Of a DNA stretch of 64,000 bases, positions 7,917 through 17,525 are shown piece by piece. This DNA is from Allomuricauda sp. TY007 (GTDB lineage Bacteria > Bacteroidota > Bacteroidia > Flavobacteriales > Flavobacteriaceae): NCBI RefSeq assembly GCF_010468565.1, contig NZ_WUEG01000006.1, forward strand, positions 124,001 through 188,000, written 5' to 3'. Every line of letters starts with the position of its first letter. The stretch's first letter is position 1. Under the pieces are notes generated by a model. It searched no databases. It was not told where the DNA came from and saw only the letters and a list, made by a program, of their open reading frames with translations. Made by a program: the position numbers and the translations under genes.

Positions 7917-8951
7917 TCAATAGCTTTGTTTTAACTCTTGGAGAACAGTACCATTATCTCCCATAATCTTGAATTCTGCCTTTTTTTCTTCTATATTTAG
8001 GTTGATGACACCGTAACTTTTATCCGAAACCACCTCCCCTACGCGATACTGATTGGGTTCACCGCTAAAGCTCGAGTAGGAATGGGTAAGTCCGCTGCTG
8101 GTAAAGTCCACCAATGGATAGGATAGGCCGTCAACATCAGCTCTGGAGAACTCGGAAATATGTCGGTCGCCCGATAAAATGATGACTCCCTTTGCTCCAG
8201 ATTGCTTGATAATGTTTTTCAATTTCTCCACCTCCAACGGAAAGTTGCCCCAAGTCTCAAAACCATGCTCGCCAGATAGTACCTGGATACTGGACATGAT
8301 CAAATTGAAGTCAGCATCCGAACCGCTGAGCTCCTTTTCCAACCATTGCCATTGGGCATCACCAAGTACAGTCGCAGTGGAATCCATAATTGGTTTGTAT
8401 CTCCTATTTGAATCCTCATCTTTGATGAGTTCACTCCTAAAATATCGGGTATCTAGCACAATAACTTTCACTTTCCCCTTTGAAACCTCATATTCGTGGG
8501 AAGCATACACCCCCTGTTGGTTTCTTCGTTCACTATCTTTCGGTACATTCATAAAATCCAAAAACACCTGCTGGCTTTCTGCCTTTATCGCAAAATCGGA
8601 CCCTCCGTCATTCACACCAAAATCGTGATCGTCCCAAGTACCGATAATAGGAACTTCTTTTCTCAACTTCGCATATCCTGCCACGGTATCCTGCATCGCA
8701 TAGATAGTGCGTAATCGCTCAACATCGTCCGTGTCCGCGTAAACGATGTCCCCACCCCAAATCCAAACATCTGGATTTTCAGCCAAAATATCATCCCAAA
8801 ATGGATTAGGTTCTTGTGACATATTGCAGGAGCCAAAGGCAACCACAAAATCAGGCGCAGGCTGCTCTTGGGACTCAGTTGTTTGCTCCGCCTTCTTTTT
8901 ACAGGAAATAAACAAAACCAACGCCGCTAAAATTAGGTATGATTGCTTCAT
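7917..8951 (-). CDS. PhoD-like alkaline phosphatase family lipoprotein
   Basis: The 344-residue metallophosphoesterase has a lipoprotein signal (LVLFISC, Cys17). Metal-ligand motifs are AFGSCNMSQEPNPFWDD, GGDIVYADTD, GTWDDHDFGVNDGG and SGDRHISEF. The family (PhoD-like, metal-dependent phosphodi/monoesterases) acts outside the cytoplasm, here probably on the outer membrane. It has no sec/tat twin-arginine motif. The gene stands alone between ndk and nrnA. The exact substrate cannot be read from the sequence. Confidence 0.92.
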   Translation of the reverse strand: MKQSYLILAALVLFISCKKKAEQTTESQEQPAPDFVVAFGSCNMSQEPNPFWDDILAENPDVWIWGGDIVYADTDDVERLRTIYAMQDTVAGYAKLRKEVPIIGTWDDHDFGVNDGGSDFAIKAESQQVFLDFMNVPKDSERRNQQGVYASHEYEVSKGKVKVIVLDTRYFRSELIKDEDSNRRYKPIMDSTATVLGDAQWQWLEKELSGSDADFNLIMSSIQVLSGEHGFETWGNFPLEVEKLKNIIKQSGAKGVIILSGDRHISEFSRADVDGLSYPLVDFTSSGLTHSYSSFSGEPNQYRVGEVVSDKSYGVINLNIEEKKAEFKIMGDNGTVLQELKQSY

Positions 8952-8969
8952 GATATGATTTTACAGAAC

Positions 8970-8977
8970 CAAAAATA
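8970..8977 (-). promoter_or_regulatory. -7 element upstream of the PhoD-like gene
   Basis: TATTTTTG on the minus strand (8977-8970) fits TAnnTTTG, 18 bases ahead of the start codon at 8951. No good -33 element is seen. Confidence 0.4.
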
Positions 8978-9012
8978 CGGATAAACCAAGTTACCTCTAT
9001 ATTATATTATTG

Positions 9013-9020
9013 TATATTTG
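9013..9020 (+). promoter_or_regulatory. -7 element of nrnA, nearly leaderless
   Basis: TATATTTG matches TAnnTTTG and ends only 5 bases before the nrnA ATG (9026). Transcription would start within a base or two of the start codon, leaving almost no leader. Confidence 0.45.
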
Positions 9021-9025
9021 GCCGC

Positions 9026-10042
9026 ATGAATTCAGCGGATATCACGACAGTAAAGTCGATTCTTTCCCAACCTCAAAAGATAGCGATCATACCCCACAGA
9101 AATCCTGACGGAGATGCCATGGGGTCCTGCTTGGCACTATACGGATTTTTAAAGAAAAAGGGGCATACCGTACATGTGGTTGCTCCAAATGACTATCCAA
9201 AATTCTTGAAATGGATGCCGGGGAACGATACGGTCATCAATTTTGAAAGGGAAAACTCGCAAGCCAAAGAACTTATTCAAAAAGCCTCGGTGATTTTTAC
9301 TTTGGACTTTAACGACCTCTCCCGTGTTGGCCAAATGGAATCGGTTTTGCAAGAGGCCAATGCTGATTTTATTATGATAGACCACCACCAACAACCAAGT
9401 GATTATGCCAAGGTGACCTATTCCGATGTTACCATGAGCTCTACCTGCGAGATGGTGTACAACTTTATCGACTTTTTGGGTGAAACCAGTCTTATTGATG
9501 CCGACATCGCCACGAATTTGTACACGGGCATTATGACAGATACGGGTTCATTTAAATATCGGTCAACCTCAAGCAAAACCCACCGCGTGGTGGCCGAACT
9601 TATTGATAAAGGTGCTGACAATATGGAAATTCATCGAGAGGTGTTTGATACCAATTCCCCATCCCGTCTACATTTGCTGGGCGTTGCCTTGAGCAATATG
9701 GTAATCCTGCCCGAATATAGGACAGCTTACATTACCCTTACCCAAGACGAGTTGGACCAGTACGATTTTAAAAAGGGGGACACAGAGGGATTCGTAAATT
9801 ATGGGCTAACTTTGGAAGGTATTATTTTTGCGCTCATTTTTATTGAAAATCGCGAAGAGGGCATTATCAAGATTTCGTTGCGCTCAGTTGGGGACTTTTC
9901 CGTTAACGAATTTGCGAGAGCACATTTTAATGGAGGCGGACATACCAATGCTGCCGGGGGCAGGAGCGAGATGAGCATGGAAGAGACCATATCCAAATTC
10001 AATGAGATTTTGAAAACCTATAAAAGTAAATTGAACCCATGA
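9026..10042 (+). CDS. nrnA: DHH-family bifunctional oligoribonuclease/PAP phosphatase NrnA
   Basis: The 338-residue DHH/DHHA1 protein degrades nanoRNA and, in this family, also dephosphorylates pAp. Motifs are HRNPDGDAMGS (24-34), LDFND (about 93-97), DHHQQP (119-124), and the DHHA1 glycine-rich GGGHTNAAGG near residue 308. All metal ligands are present. Its stop region overlaps gldI by 4 bases (ATG at 10039), a conserved flavobacterial pairing. Confidence 0.94.
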   Translation: MNSADITTVKSILSQPQKIAIIPHRNPDGDAMGSCLALYGFLKKKGHTVHVVAPNDYPKFLKWMPGNDTVINFERENSQAKELIQKASVIFTLDFNDLSRVGQMESVLQEANADFIMIDHHQQPSDYAKVTYSDVTMSSTCEMVYNFIDFLGETSLIDADIATNLYTGIMTDTGSFKYRSTSSKTHRVVAELIDKGADNMEIHREVFDTNSPSRLHLLGVALSNMVILPEYRTAYITLTQDELDQYDFKKGDTEGFVNYGLTLEGIIFALIFIENREEGIIKISLRSVGDFSVNEFARAHFNGGGHTNAAGGRSEMSMEETISKFNEILKTYKSKLNP

Positions 10043-10587
10043 GATTTTTTCTAGCTGTTTTGTTGGTCACAATCCTTGTGAGTTGTGGAGGTCCAGAACC
10101 AAGAAAACCCGTAGAGGTTAAATCGGGCAGTTTTTACAAGGAATCCATTGAACGCACCAAAAAACTTTTGGCCGCAGAGGAAGAAGTTATCCAGGGAATC
10201 ATCTCCAAAGATACGGTTCACGAATACTTGTCCAGTCCTAATGGATTTTGGTACTATTACGAGTCCAAGAACGATACGGCAACATATCAATTAAAAACGG
10301 GAGATCAAATTTTGTTTTCCTATAATTTGATGAGCTTGGGCAACGACACCATTTATACGGCGCAAGAAATTGGGCCAATATCTCACGTAATAGATAAGCA
10401 ACAACTGTTTCCCGGGCTTCAAAATGCCGTGAAACTTTTAAAAATAAACGAAAAGGCCACATTTTTGTTCCCGTCTCCCCTAGCCTATGGCTATCAGGGC
10501 GACAACAAGGCCATTGGACCAAAAACTCCGCTTAAATCATCTGTAGAATTACATACAATCATAATAGACAACGACAGTTTAAACTAA
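10039..10587 (+). CDS. gldI: Gliding motility-associated peptidyl-prolyl isomerase GldI
   Basis: The 182-residue lipoprotein (signal ending LVSC, Cys16) has a C-terminal FKBP-type domain at about 80-180 with TGDQILFSYNL, LFPGLQNAVKLLK and FLFPSPLAYGYQG. GldI is required for gliding motility and is thought to help fold secreted gliding/type IX secretion components at the cell surface. The next gene encodes a second surface PPIase, 11 bases downstream. Presence of gldI marks the genome as a member of the gliding Bacteroidota, but does not prove that the strain glides. Confidence 0.95.
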   Translation: MRFFLAVLLVTILVSCGGPEPRKPVEVKSGSFYKESIERTKKLLAAEEEVIQGIISKDTVHEYLSSPNGFWYYYESKNDTATYQLKTGDQILFSYNLMSLGNDTIYTAQEIGPISHVIDKQQLFPGLQNAVKLLKINEKATFLFPSPLAYGYQGDNKAIGPKTPLKSSVELHTIIIDNDSLN

Positions 10588-10598
10588 ATTCTTAAACA

Positions 10599-11705
10599 AT
10601 GAAGAGATTATTTTACATCATACCCTTATTTCTCCTAGTTATCATAGGATGCAAGTCGAGCAAGTATGCAGATTTGGGAGATGGTATTTTTGCTGATATC
10701 CAAACTACCAAGGGCGATATCATTATACAACTGGAATACAAGAAGACACCTGTTACCGTGGCCAACTTTGTATCCTTGGCAGAAGGAAAAAATCCATTTG
10801 TAAACGAAGAGTATAAGGACAAAAAATTCTATGACGGCATCGTCTTCCATAGGGTCATCAAAGATTTTATGATTCAAGGTGGAGACCCAACAGGTTCGGG
10901 AAGCGGCAACATTGGGTATACCTTTAAAGATGAGTTCAACGATTCGTTGAGGCACTCCAAAAAAGGAATCCTTTCCATGGCCAACAGAGGTCCAAAGACC
11001 AACAGCAGCCAATTTTTTATCACACACAAAGCAACTCCGTGGTTAGATGACAAACATACTGTTTTTGGTGAAGTGGTCGCAGGAATGGATGTAGTGGACA
11101 CTATTGCCAGTGTTGAAACCGGTGCGCAGGACAGACCAAAAACAGATGTTGTAATGAATCACGTAGAAATTGTTCGCAATGGAAAGGAAGCTCGACAGTT
11201 TGATGCCGTTCAAATTATGAGCGATTATTTTGAGGAAGCCAAAGCAGCCGAAGAAGCATTCAAAAAAATGAAAGAAGATCTGGCCGCTCAGTTTACGGAA
11301 CAAATCAACGAAGCCGAAGAAACTTCCAGTGGCTTGCGTATTTTGACTTTGGAAGAAGGGGACGGGGAAAAACCCAAAGTAGGCCAAAAAGTATTGGTAA
11401 ACTATGCCGGATGGTTGTTCAATGGGGATTTATTTGATAGTAATATTGAAGAAATTGCTGAACAGTTCAACCAATTGAACCCAGGCAGGAGAGATCAAGG
11501 CGGTTACCGACCTTTCCCAATGGATTATAGCCCCGATGCGCAATTGGCAGCAGGTTTCCGCGAAGGGTTGTTGACCATGAAGGTAGGAGACAAAGTCCGT
11601 TTGTTCATTCCTCCACATTTAGGGTATGGCGATAACGATTATGGTCCAATCCCAGGTGGTTCCACCTTGGTCTTTGATATAGAAATTGTTGGAATCCAAG
11701 AATAA
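10599..11705 (+). CDS. Lipoprotein with cyclophilin and FKBP peptidyl-prolyl isomerase domains
   Basis: The 368-residue lipoprotein (LLVIIGC, Cys18) fuses two unrelated prolyl isomerase folds. A cyclophilin domain covers about 30-195, with FHRVIKDFMIQGGDPTGSG and SQFFITHKATPWLDDKHTVFG. After an acidic helical linker (about 205-250) comes an FKBP domain at about 255-367, ending in FIPPHLGYGDNDYGPIPGGS. Both active sites look intact. It is the last gene of the nrnA-gldI operon and is followed by a strong terminator. It should act in the periplasm, probably alongside GldI. Confidence 0.95.
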   Translation: MKRLFYIIPLFLLVIIGCKSSKYADLGDGIFADIQTTKGDIIIQLEYKKTPVTVANFVSLAEGKNPFVNEEYKDKKFYDGIVFHRVIKDFMIQGGDPTGSGSGNIGYTFKDEFNDSLRHSKKGILSMANRGPKTNSSQFFITHKATPWLDDKHTVFGEVVAGMDVVDTIASVETGAQDRPKTDVVMNHVEIVRNGKEARQFDAVQIMSDYFEEAKAAEEAFKKMKEDLAAQFTEQINEAEETSSGLRILTLEEGDGEKPKVGQKVLVNYAGWLFNGDLFDSNIEEIAEQFNQLNPGRRDQGGYRPFPMDYSPDAQLAAGFREGLLTMKVGDKVRLFIPPHLGYGDNDYGPIPGGSTLVFDIEIVGIQE

Positions 11706-11724
11706 CAACCCGACCAGATAATAT

Positions 11725-11760
11725 AAAAAAGCCGTACTTTTCCGTGCGGCTTTTTATTTT
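11725..11760 (+). terminator. Terminator of the nrnA-gldI-PPIase operon
   Basis: AAAAAGCCGTAC (11726-11737) pairs with GTGCGGCTTTTT (11744-11755) with one wobble pair, followed by ATTTTTC. It lies 20 bases past the stop of the PPIase gene. Confidence 0.92.
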
Positions 11761-11792
11761 TCAGTGCTCATAACACTTTGCTTTCGTTTTTG

Positions 11793-12866
11793 ATGGGACA
11801 AAAAACCAAAACAATCATAGCTCTAGCCCTTCCAGTACAAATGCTTTTGGTAAAGTGGATAGGAAGTTATCCTAACTTTGTTGAGAATTATTACAGCAAT
11901 GGTATTTACGTATACATTTCCCGCTTTTTGCGAACCTTGTTTGGTTGGATGCCCTTCTCTTTTGGAGATTTGATTTATACAGTTCTTGTTATTCTGGCTG
12001 TCAGATACGTATATAGAAACTGGAAAAGCATCAAGCAAAAACCACTGCTTTTTCTAAAAGATATTGCCGTGGTCCTTTCCATTGTATTTTTTGCTTTTCA
12101 CCTGCTCTGGGGCATGAACTATCACCGACAACCCATCACATGGAAACTTGGCATTGAACGCAATTACACGGTTGACGAATTGGTTGATTTAACCCGATAT
12201 ATTGTCAAAAAAACAAACCAATATCAATTTGAGTTGACAGGAGATACCGTGTCACCTGTACATATACTCTACTCCAAAAAGGAAATCTTCTCAAAAACGG
12301 AAGAGGCATACGGGAACTTTGCAAAACAATACCCCGATTTTGGATACGAACATCGCAGCCTAAAGTCTTCCATATACAGTATTCCACTCACTTTTATGGG
12401 ATACGGCGGCTACCTAAACCCTTTTACCAACGAGGCACAGGTAAACGGGATTACCCCAAAATTTAGGTTGCCCACCGTTAGCGGGCACGAAGTAGGCCAT
12501 CAATTAGGCTACTCGGCCGAGGGAGCCACTAATTTTATCGGTTTTTTGGTCACTTCACAAAGTGAAGACCCTTACTTCAAGTATTCCGCTTACAATCATG
12601 CCTTGGGCTATTGCCTCACCGACCTTTTTCATAAAGATGAGGAACGGTACAAAGAGATTGTGGCCACTATACATCCTGGTGTAAAAGAAAATTTTAATGA
12701 ATTACGCGATTTTTGGGAAAAATATGAGAACCCCATGGAACCCATATTTAAATCCGTATTCAACACTTTTTTAAAGGTAAACAACCAAAAGGACGGCATC
12801 AAAAGTTACAACTCTGTTGTTGGATTGATGATTAATTATCGAAATCAACAGTTAGACTCTCTTTGA
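11793..12866 (+). CDS. DUF3810 family membrane protein with HExxH motif
   Basis: The 357-residue protein has three N-terminal hydrophobic segments (about 8-22, 56-72 and 90-107) and a large extracytoplasmic domain with HEVGHQ (232-237) followed by AEGATN, where Glu243 could be the third zinc ligand. This gluzincin-like pattern suggests a membrane-anchored metallopeptidase, although DUF3810 proteins have no assigned function that I know. The ATG at 11793 is preferred to the in-frame TTG five codons upstream. The gene stands alone between a terminator and the amidohydrolase genes. Confidence 0.88.
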   Translation: MGQKTKTIIALALPVQMLLVKWIGSYPNFVENYYSNGIYVYISRFLRTLFGWMPFSFGDLIYTVLVILAVRYVYRNWKSIKQKPLLFLKDIAVVLSIVFFAFHLLWGMNYHRQPITWKLGIERNYTVDELVDLTRYIVKKTNQYQFELTGDTVSPVHILYSKKEIFSKTEEAYGNFAKQYPDFGYEHRSLKSSIYSIPLTFMGYGGYLNPFTNEAQVNGITPKFRLPTVSGHEVGHQLGYSAEGATNFIGFLVTSQSEDPYFKYSAYNHALGYCLTDLFHKDEERYKEIVATIHPGVKENFNELRDFWEKYENPMEPIFKSVFNTFLKVNNQKDGIKSYNSVVGLMINYRNQQLDSL

Positions 12867-12925
12867 AACTTGTGGAGTCCTTTGAGTTAGGTTATATTTA
12901 AACCGACTAATTCAATTCAAACCTT

Positions 12926-15871
12926 ATGAAACTTAAACTTTTAGCACTGTTTCTCTTCATGGGCAGTGTTTCTTTGTTTGCGCAGGACTACTTTCCAAAA
13001 AATGATGGCGTAAAGGCAAAGAAAAACAACAATTACACGGCATTCACCAATGCCAAGATCTATGTAACCCCAACACAGGTTATCAATAACGGTACCTTGC
13101 TCATCCAAAACGGCAAAGTGGTACAAGTGGGGAAATCCGTAAGCATTCCCAAAAATGCCGTTGTAGAAAATCTTGATGGAAAATCCATCTACCCATCATT
13201 CATCGATGTATTCTCAGGATTTGGAGTAAAACTTCCCAAAAAAGCCAACGGCGGCGGAAGATCGGCACAATATGGGCCATCCAGGGAAGGATTCTACTGG
13301 AACGACCACATTATGCCAGAGAACGATGCCATCAACAGTTTTACTTATGATGAAAAAGAGGCCAAAGAACTTCGAAATGCAGGTTTTGGGACCATCAATG
13401 CGCACATTGAAGATGGTATTGCCAGAGGGACAGGACTTTTGGTTGCTTTGAACGATGAAGCATCCGAAGCACAACGCATCCTATCCGATAAGTCTGCACA
13501 ATACTTTTCTTTTGAAAAAAGTGTCGCATCCAGACAATCTTACCCAGGCTCCTTAATGGGGGCCATGGCATTGATGCGCCAGGTTTATTACGACATGGAC
13601 TGGTACAGCAAGGGCAATGTGGACACCAAGGACCGTTCTTTGGAAGCACTTATCAACAACAAGGGATTGACTCAGATTTATGCTGCCGGTGATAATGGTA
13701 ACGTTTTACGTGCTGATAAAATCGGAGACCTTTTTGGTATTCAATATACCATTTTGGGCGGGGGCGATGAATACGAGCGTATTGATCAAATTAAGGCCAC
13801 AAACGCCAAATTGATCCTACCGCTGGACTTTCCGGATGCATTCGATGTATCCAATCCATACGAGGCAAAGTACATTGCTTTGAAAGATATGAGACACTGG
13901 AACTTGGCACCATCCAACCCAAAAGTGTTGGCAGATAATGGCGTAGATTTCTCCATCACTTTGCACGGACTTAAATCCCCCAAAGAGTTGAAGGAAAAAA
14001 TCATGAAGGCCATCACTTATGGCCTTTCCAAAACAAAGGCATTGGAAGCTTTGACCACTGTTCCCGCCCAGATCTTGGGCAAATCCAACGAAATAGGATC
14101 ACTACAGGCCGGAAGCCAAGCCAACTTTTTGATCACCTCCGGTGATATTTTTGACAAAGGGACCACACTTTACGAAAACTGGGTGCAAGGAAACAAAAAT
14201 GTTATCGAAAACATGGATGTTATTGATATCCGTGGCGATTACAACCTAGCTGTGAATGGAACCACTTACAAGGTTTCCATAACAGGAGATGCCGATAAAC
14301 CAAAGGCGGAAATCAAAAAAGGGGACAAAACCGTGGATGCCAAAATAGATTATTCTGCCGATTGGTTGAATATTTCTTTCAGTGAAGACAATGTAGGTTC
14401 TTACCGCATGGTTGCCCATATTTTGCAAAGCACGAAAACCATTACAGGTACTGTGGTTCTTCCCAATGGTGATCAAACTTCGGCAACAATGACCAAGACT
14501 TCACCTTTCGAAGAAAAATCCAAAGACAAAGAAACTGCCGAGAAGCCTCAGCTTATGGCTTTGACCTATCCAAATGTTGGGTATGGCTTCAAGAAAAAGC
14601 CTGAGCAGGAAAACATCCTATTCAAAAATGCAACCGTTTGGACAGGCGAAAGCATTCTGGAAAACACCGATGTATTGATCAAAAACGGTAAAATTTCTAA
14701 AGTTGGAAAAGACCTACGTGCTGGAGGGGCTACTGTGGTCGATGGCACAGGAAAACACCTCACCGCGGGAATTATTGATGAGCACACACATATCGCAGCC
14801 TTATCCATTAACGAAGGAGGACACAACTCATCCGCGGAAGTGCGCATGGAAGATGTAATCGACCCAAAGGACGTTGCCATTTATCGCGATTTGGCCGGTG
14901 GTGTCACCACCGCTCAATTGTTGCACGGTTCTGCCAACCCAATCGGTGGACAATCTGCCATTTTTAGATTGAAATGGGGAGAAAGTGCCGAAGATATGGT
15001 GTTCGACAACTCACCCAAGTTCATAAAATTTGCTTTGGGAGAAAACGTAAAGCAGTCCAACTGGGGCAGCTATTCCCGTTTCCCACAGACAAGAATGGGC
15101 GTTGAGCAGGTATATACCGATTATTTCCAACGCGCCAAGGAATATGATGAAAAGAAAAAGAGCGGAGAACCTTACCGTTATGATGAGGAGATGGAAACAT
15201 TGGCCGAAATCCTAAACGGAGAACGATTCATCTCTTGCCATTCTTATGTACAGAGCGAAATCAATATGATGATGAAAGTCGCAGAAAAATTTGGTTTCCG
15301 CGTAAACACTTTCACACACATTTTGGAAGGTTACAAAGTAGCCGATAAAATGGCCGAACATGGTGTTGGTGGGGGTACATTCAGTGATTGGTGGGCGTAC
15401 AAATATGAAGTGAACGATGCTATTCCTTACAACGCCGCCATCATGTCCAGCCAAGGTGTGACCGTAGCCATTAACAGTGATGATGCGGAAATGTCCAGAA
15501 GACTGAATCAAGAAGCTGCCAAAACCGTGAAATACGGAGGTATGTCAGAAATTGAAGCTTGGAAAACGGTAACCTTGAATCCAGCAAAATTGCTTCATTT
15601 GGACGACCGCGTAGGAAGTATCGAGGAAGGTAAGGATGCCGATGTTGTGCTGTGGAGCGACCATCCCCTTTCGGTTTATGCCAAAGCTGAAAAAACCTTG
15701 ATCGAAGGGAAGGTATATTTTGATCTGGAAAAGGACAAAATGCTACGAGAATCCATCAAAAAGGAAAGAAACCAATTGATCGGAATGATGCTGAACGAAA
15801 AGAAAAATGGCGAAAAAACCCGTACTCCCGTTCAGAGCAAAAAACAAGAATTTCACTGTGACACCCTTTAA
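12926..15871 (+). CDS. Secreted two-domain amidohydrolase family protein
   Basis: The 981-residue protein has a signal peptide (1-20, cut after SLFAQ) and two amidohydrolase-like domains. The second (about 560-965) has a credible metal site: EHTH (619-622), CHS, FTHI and NSDDAE. The first (about 38-440) has the same LLIQNGKVVQVGK and YPSFID landmarks, but the position where HxH should be reads VFSGFG (95-100), so this half has probably lost metal binding. A beta-rich insert at about 440-540 separates the halves. Substrate is unknown; imidazolonepropionase-like cyclic amidase or dipeptidase activity is typical of such names. It is co-directional with a shorter paralogue 10 bases downstream. 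Confidence 0.92.
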   Translation: MKLKLLALFLFMGSVSLFAQDYFPKNDGVKAKKNNNYTAFTNAKIYVTPTQVINNGTLLIQNGKVVQVGKSVSIPKNAVVENLDGKSIYPSFIDVFSGFGVKLPKKANGGGRSAQYGPSREGFYWNDHIMPENDAINSFTYDEKEAKELRNAGFGTINAHIEDGIARGTGLLVALNDEASEAQRILSDKSAQYFSFEKSVASRQSYPGSLMGAMALMRQVYYDMDWYSKGNVDTKDRSLEALINNKGLTQIYAAGDNGNVLRADKIGDLFGIQYTILGGGDEYERIDQIKATNAKLILPLDFPDAFDVSNPYEAKYIALKDMRHWNLAPSNPKVLADNGVDFSITLHGLKSPKELKEKIMKAITYGLSKTKALEALTTVPAQILGKSNEIGSLQAGSQANFLITSGDIFDKGTTLYENWVQGNKNVIENMDVIDIRGDYNLAVNGTTYKVSITGDADKPKAEIKKGDKTVDAKIDYSADWLNISFSEDNVGSYRMVAHILQSTKTITGTVVLPNGDQTSATMTKTSPFEEKSKDKETAEKPQLMALTYPNVGYGFKKKPEQENILFKNATVWTGESILENTDVLIKNGKISKVGKDLRAGGATVVDGTGKHLTAGIIDEHTHIAALSINEGGHNSSAEVRMEDVIDPKDVAIYRDLAGGVTTAQLLHGSANPIGGQSAIFRLKWGESAEDMVFDNSPKFIKFALGENVKQSNWGSYSRFPQTRMGVEQVYTDYFQRAKEYDEKKKSGEPYRYDEEMETLAEILNGERFISCHSYVQSEINMMMKVAEKFGFRVNTFTHILEGYKVADKMAEHGVGGGTFSDWWAYKYEVNDAIPYNAAIMSSQGVTVAINSDDAEMSRRLNQEAAKTVKYGGMSEIEAWKTVTLNPAKLLHLDDRVGSIEEGKDADVVLWSDHPLSVYAKAEKTLIEGKVYFDLEKDKMLRESIKKERNQLIGMMLNEKKNGEKTRTPVQSKKQEFHCDTL

Positions 15872-15881
15872 AAAATAGATC

Positions 15882-17180
15882 ATGAAAAAAATATTTTTAA
15901 TCATAGCAATTGTTTTTGGGGTTTCATTGAACGCACAGCAAACCCCTGCCCCGCCTCAATCCGAACAAGTTGCCATTATTGGAGCGACGGCCCACGTTGG
16001 TAATGGCGAGGTGATAGAAAACTGTACCATTATTTTTAATGATGGAAAGATTACCGCTATCGGTGCAGATGTTACGACACCGACTACCGGGACAACGATC
16101 AACGCCCAAGGCAAACACGTATACCCAGGCTTTATCGCTCCTTCCAAACCTCTTGGTTTGGTGGAAGTTGATGCTGTTAGAGCAAGTGACGACCAAGATG
16201 AAATTGGTGAAATGATTCCCCATGTTCGTAGTTTGATAGCCTATAATGCAGAATCCAAGGTTGTGGAAAGCATGCGCCCCAATGGTGTCCTAATTGGACA
16301 GGTAACCCCACAGGGCGGAACCATTTCTGGAACTTCCAGTATTGTTCAGTTTGATGCGTGGAATTGGGAAGACGCTGCCGTAAAAACAGACGATGGCATC
16401 CACATGAACTGGCCCAACTTTTTTAGAAGAGGTCGCTGGTGGATGGGTGAAGAAAGAGGTTATATCCCCAACAAGGATTATGGGAAGGAAATGGAAGACA
16501 TCAAAATGTTTTTCCAAAATTCCAAAGCCTACGGAAAAACAAGCGAGACGGAGAAAAACCTTCCGTTTGCCGCCATGCAGGGTCTTTTCGATGGTTCTCA
16601 ACGTTTGTACATTCATGCCAATGGCGAAAAGGAGATGACCGATGGTGTGACCATGGCCAAAGCAATGGGCGTGAAGCACGTGGTAATCGTTGGAGGATAT
16701 AGAGCCAACAAAATAGCTGATTTTCTAAAAGAAAACGATGTAGCCGTTTTAGTGGAACGTACACACGCCTTGCCAAGTTTTGATGATGATGATTACGACA
16801 TCACCTACAAACTACCAAAATTATTGTTGGATGCCGGTCTTTTGGTAGGCCTTCAAAATGAGGATGCCGCCAATTTCCAAGCTAGGAACCTTGCCTTTTA
16901 CGCAGGCCAAACAGTAGCCCATGGACTGGATAAGGAAACTGCCCTACAATTACTAACTGGTAACACAGCCAAAATTTTGGGTATTGATGATATGTACGGA
17001 ACTCTGGAAGAAGGCAAGAGTGCCACCCTTTTTATTTCTGAGGGAGATGCATTGGACATGCGCACCAATAAACTCACTAAAGCCTATATTGATGGTAGGG
17101 ACATTTCATTGGAAACCCACCAGACCGAACTTTGGAAAAGGTATATGGGCAAATACGAAAGAGAAAAAGAAGGACAATAG
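15882..17180 (+). CDS. Secreted amidohydrolase-like protein lacking the HxH metal motif
   Basis: The 432-residue exported protein (signal peptide to about residue 19) resembles the first half of the upstream 981-residue product. Where active amidohydrolases have PGFIDxHxH, it reads PGFIAPSKPLG (82-92). The usual late Asp region reads GLQNEDAANF and only isolated histidines remain (IHANGE, ERTHALP). It is therefore probably a non-catalytic partner. The two genes are 10 bases apart and share a terminator at 17198-17232, suggesting a stoichiometric complex. Confidence 0.9.
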   Translation: MKKIFLIIAIVFGVSLNAQQTPAPPQSEQVAIIGATAHVGNGEVIENCTIIFNDGKITAIGADVTTPTTGTTINAQGKHVYPGFIAPSKPLGLVEVDAVRASDDQDEIGEMIPHVRSLIAYNAESKVVESMRPNGVLIGQVTPQGGTISGTSSIVQFDAWNWEDAAVKTDDGIHMNWPNFFRRGRWWMGEERGYIPNKDYGKEMEDIKMFFQNSKAYGKTSETEKNLPFAAMQGLFDGSQRLYIHANGEKEMTDGVTMAKAMGVKHVVIVGGYRANKIADFLKENDVAVLVERTHALPSFDDDDYDITYKLPKLLLDAGLLVGLQNEDAANFQARNLAFYAGQTVAHGLDKETALQLLTGNTAKILGIDDMYGTLEEGKSATLFISEGDALDMRTNKLTKAYIDGRDISLETHQTELWKRYMGKYEREKEGQ

Positions 17181-17197
17181 TAGATTCCTCACCAAAT

Positions 17198-17232
17198 AAA
17201 AAAACGGCGCCCAAATAGGCGCCGTTTTTAAT
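17198..17232 (+). terminator. Terminator of the amidohydrolase pair
   Basis: AAAACGGCGCC (17201-17211) and GGCGCCGTTTT (17218-17228) form a perfect stem with a six-base loop, followed by T residues. The A-rich left flank would let it work weakly in the other direction too. Confidence 0.92.
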
Positions 17233-17525
17233 GGATACCACTAGGCGGTTTCACTTCTAATTGAATAACACCCAAATAGTGTCAGTTCGGGCGGAGTCGA
17301 GAAACTAAATCAATTTTGATAATCAAGAGGTTTCGACTGCGCTCAACCTGACAAAATCAAAATTTTGTTGCTTTTTAGACCGCCTTTTTCATTTTATAAA
17401 ACGTTCCTAAATATAATTGAAAGTGTCATTCTGAATTTATTTCAGAATCTCATCAAGTTGATGGTAAAATCAATATGAGAACCTGAACCAAGTTCAGGTT
17501 GACGAAACAACAATCAATTCAATTT
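17233..17525. repeat. Gene-free spacer with two intergenic palindromic repeats
   Basis: The spacer holds two dispersed palindromes and no reading frame worth calling. First, TGTCAGTTCGGGCGGAGTCG (from 17280) folds back on CGACTGCGCTCAACCTGACA (to 17353). Second, a bipartite unit at 17424-17503 joins GTCATTCTGAA...TTCAGAATCTCA with TGAGAACCTGAACC...GGTTGAC. The style is the same REP-like class as the copy at 7208-7346, with different sequence. The spacer lies between convergent genes. Confidence 0.75.
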
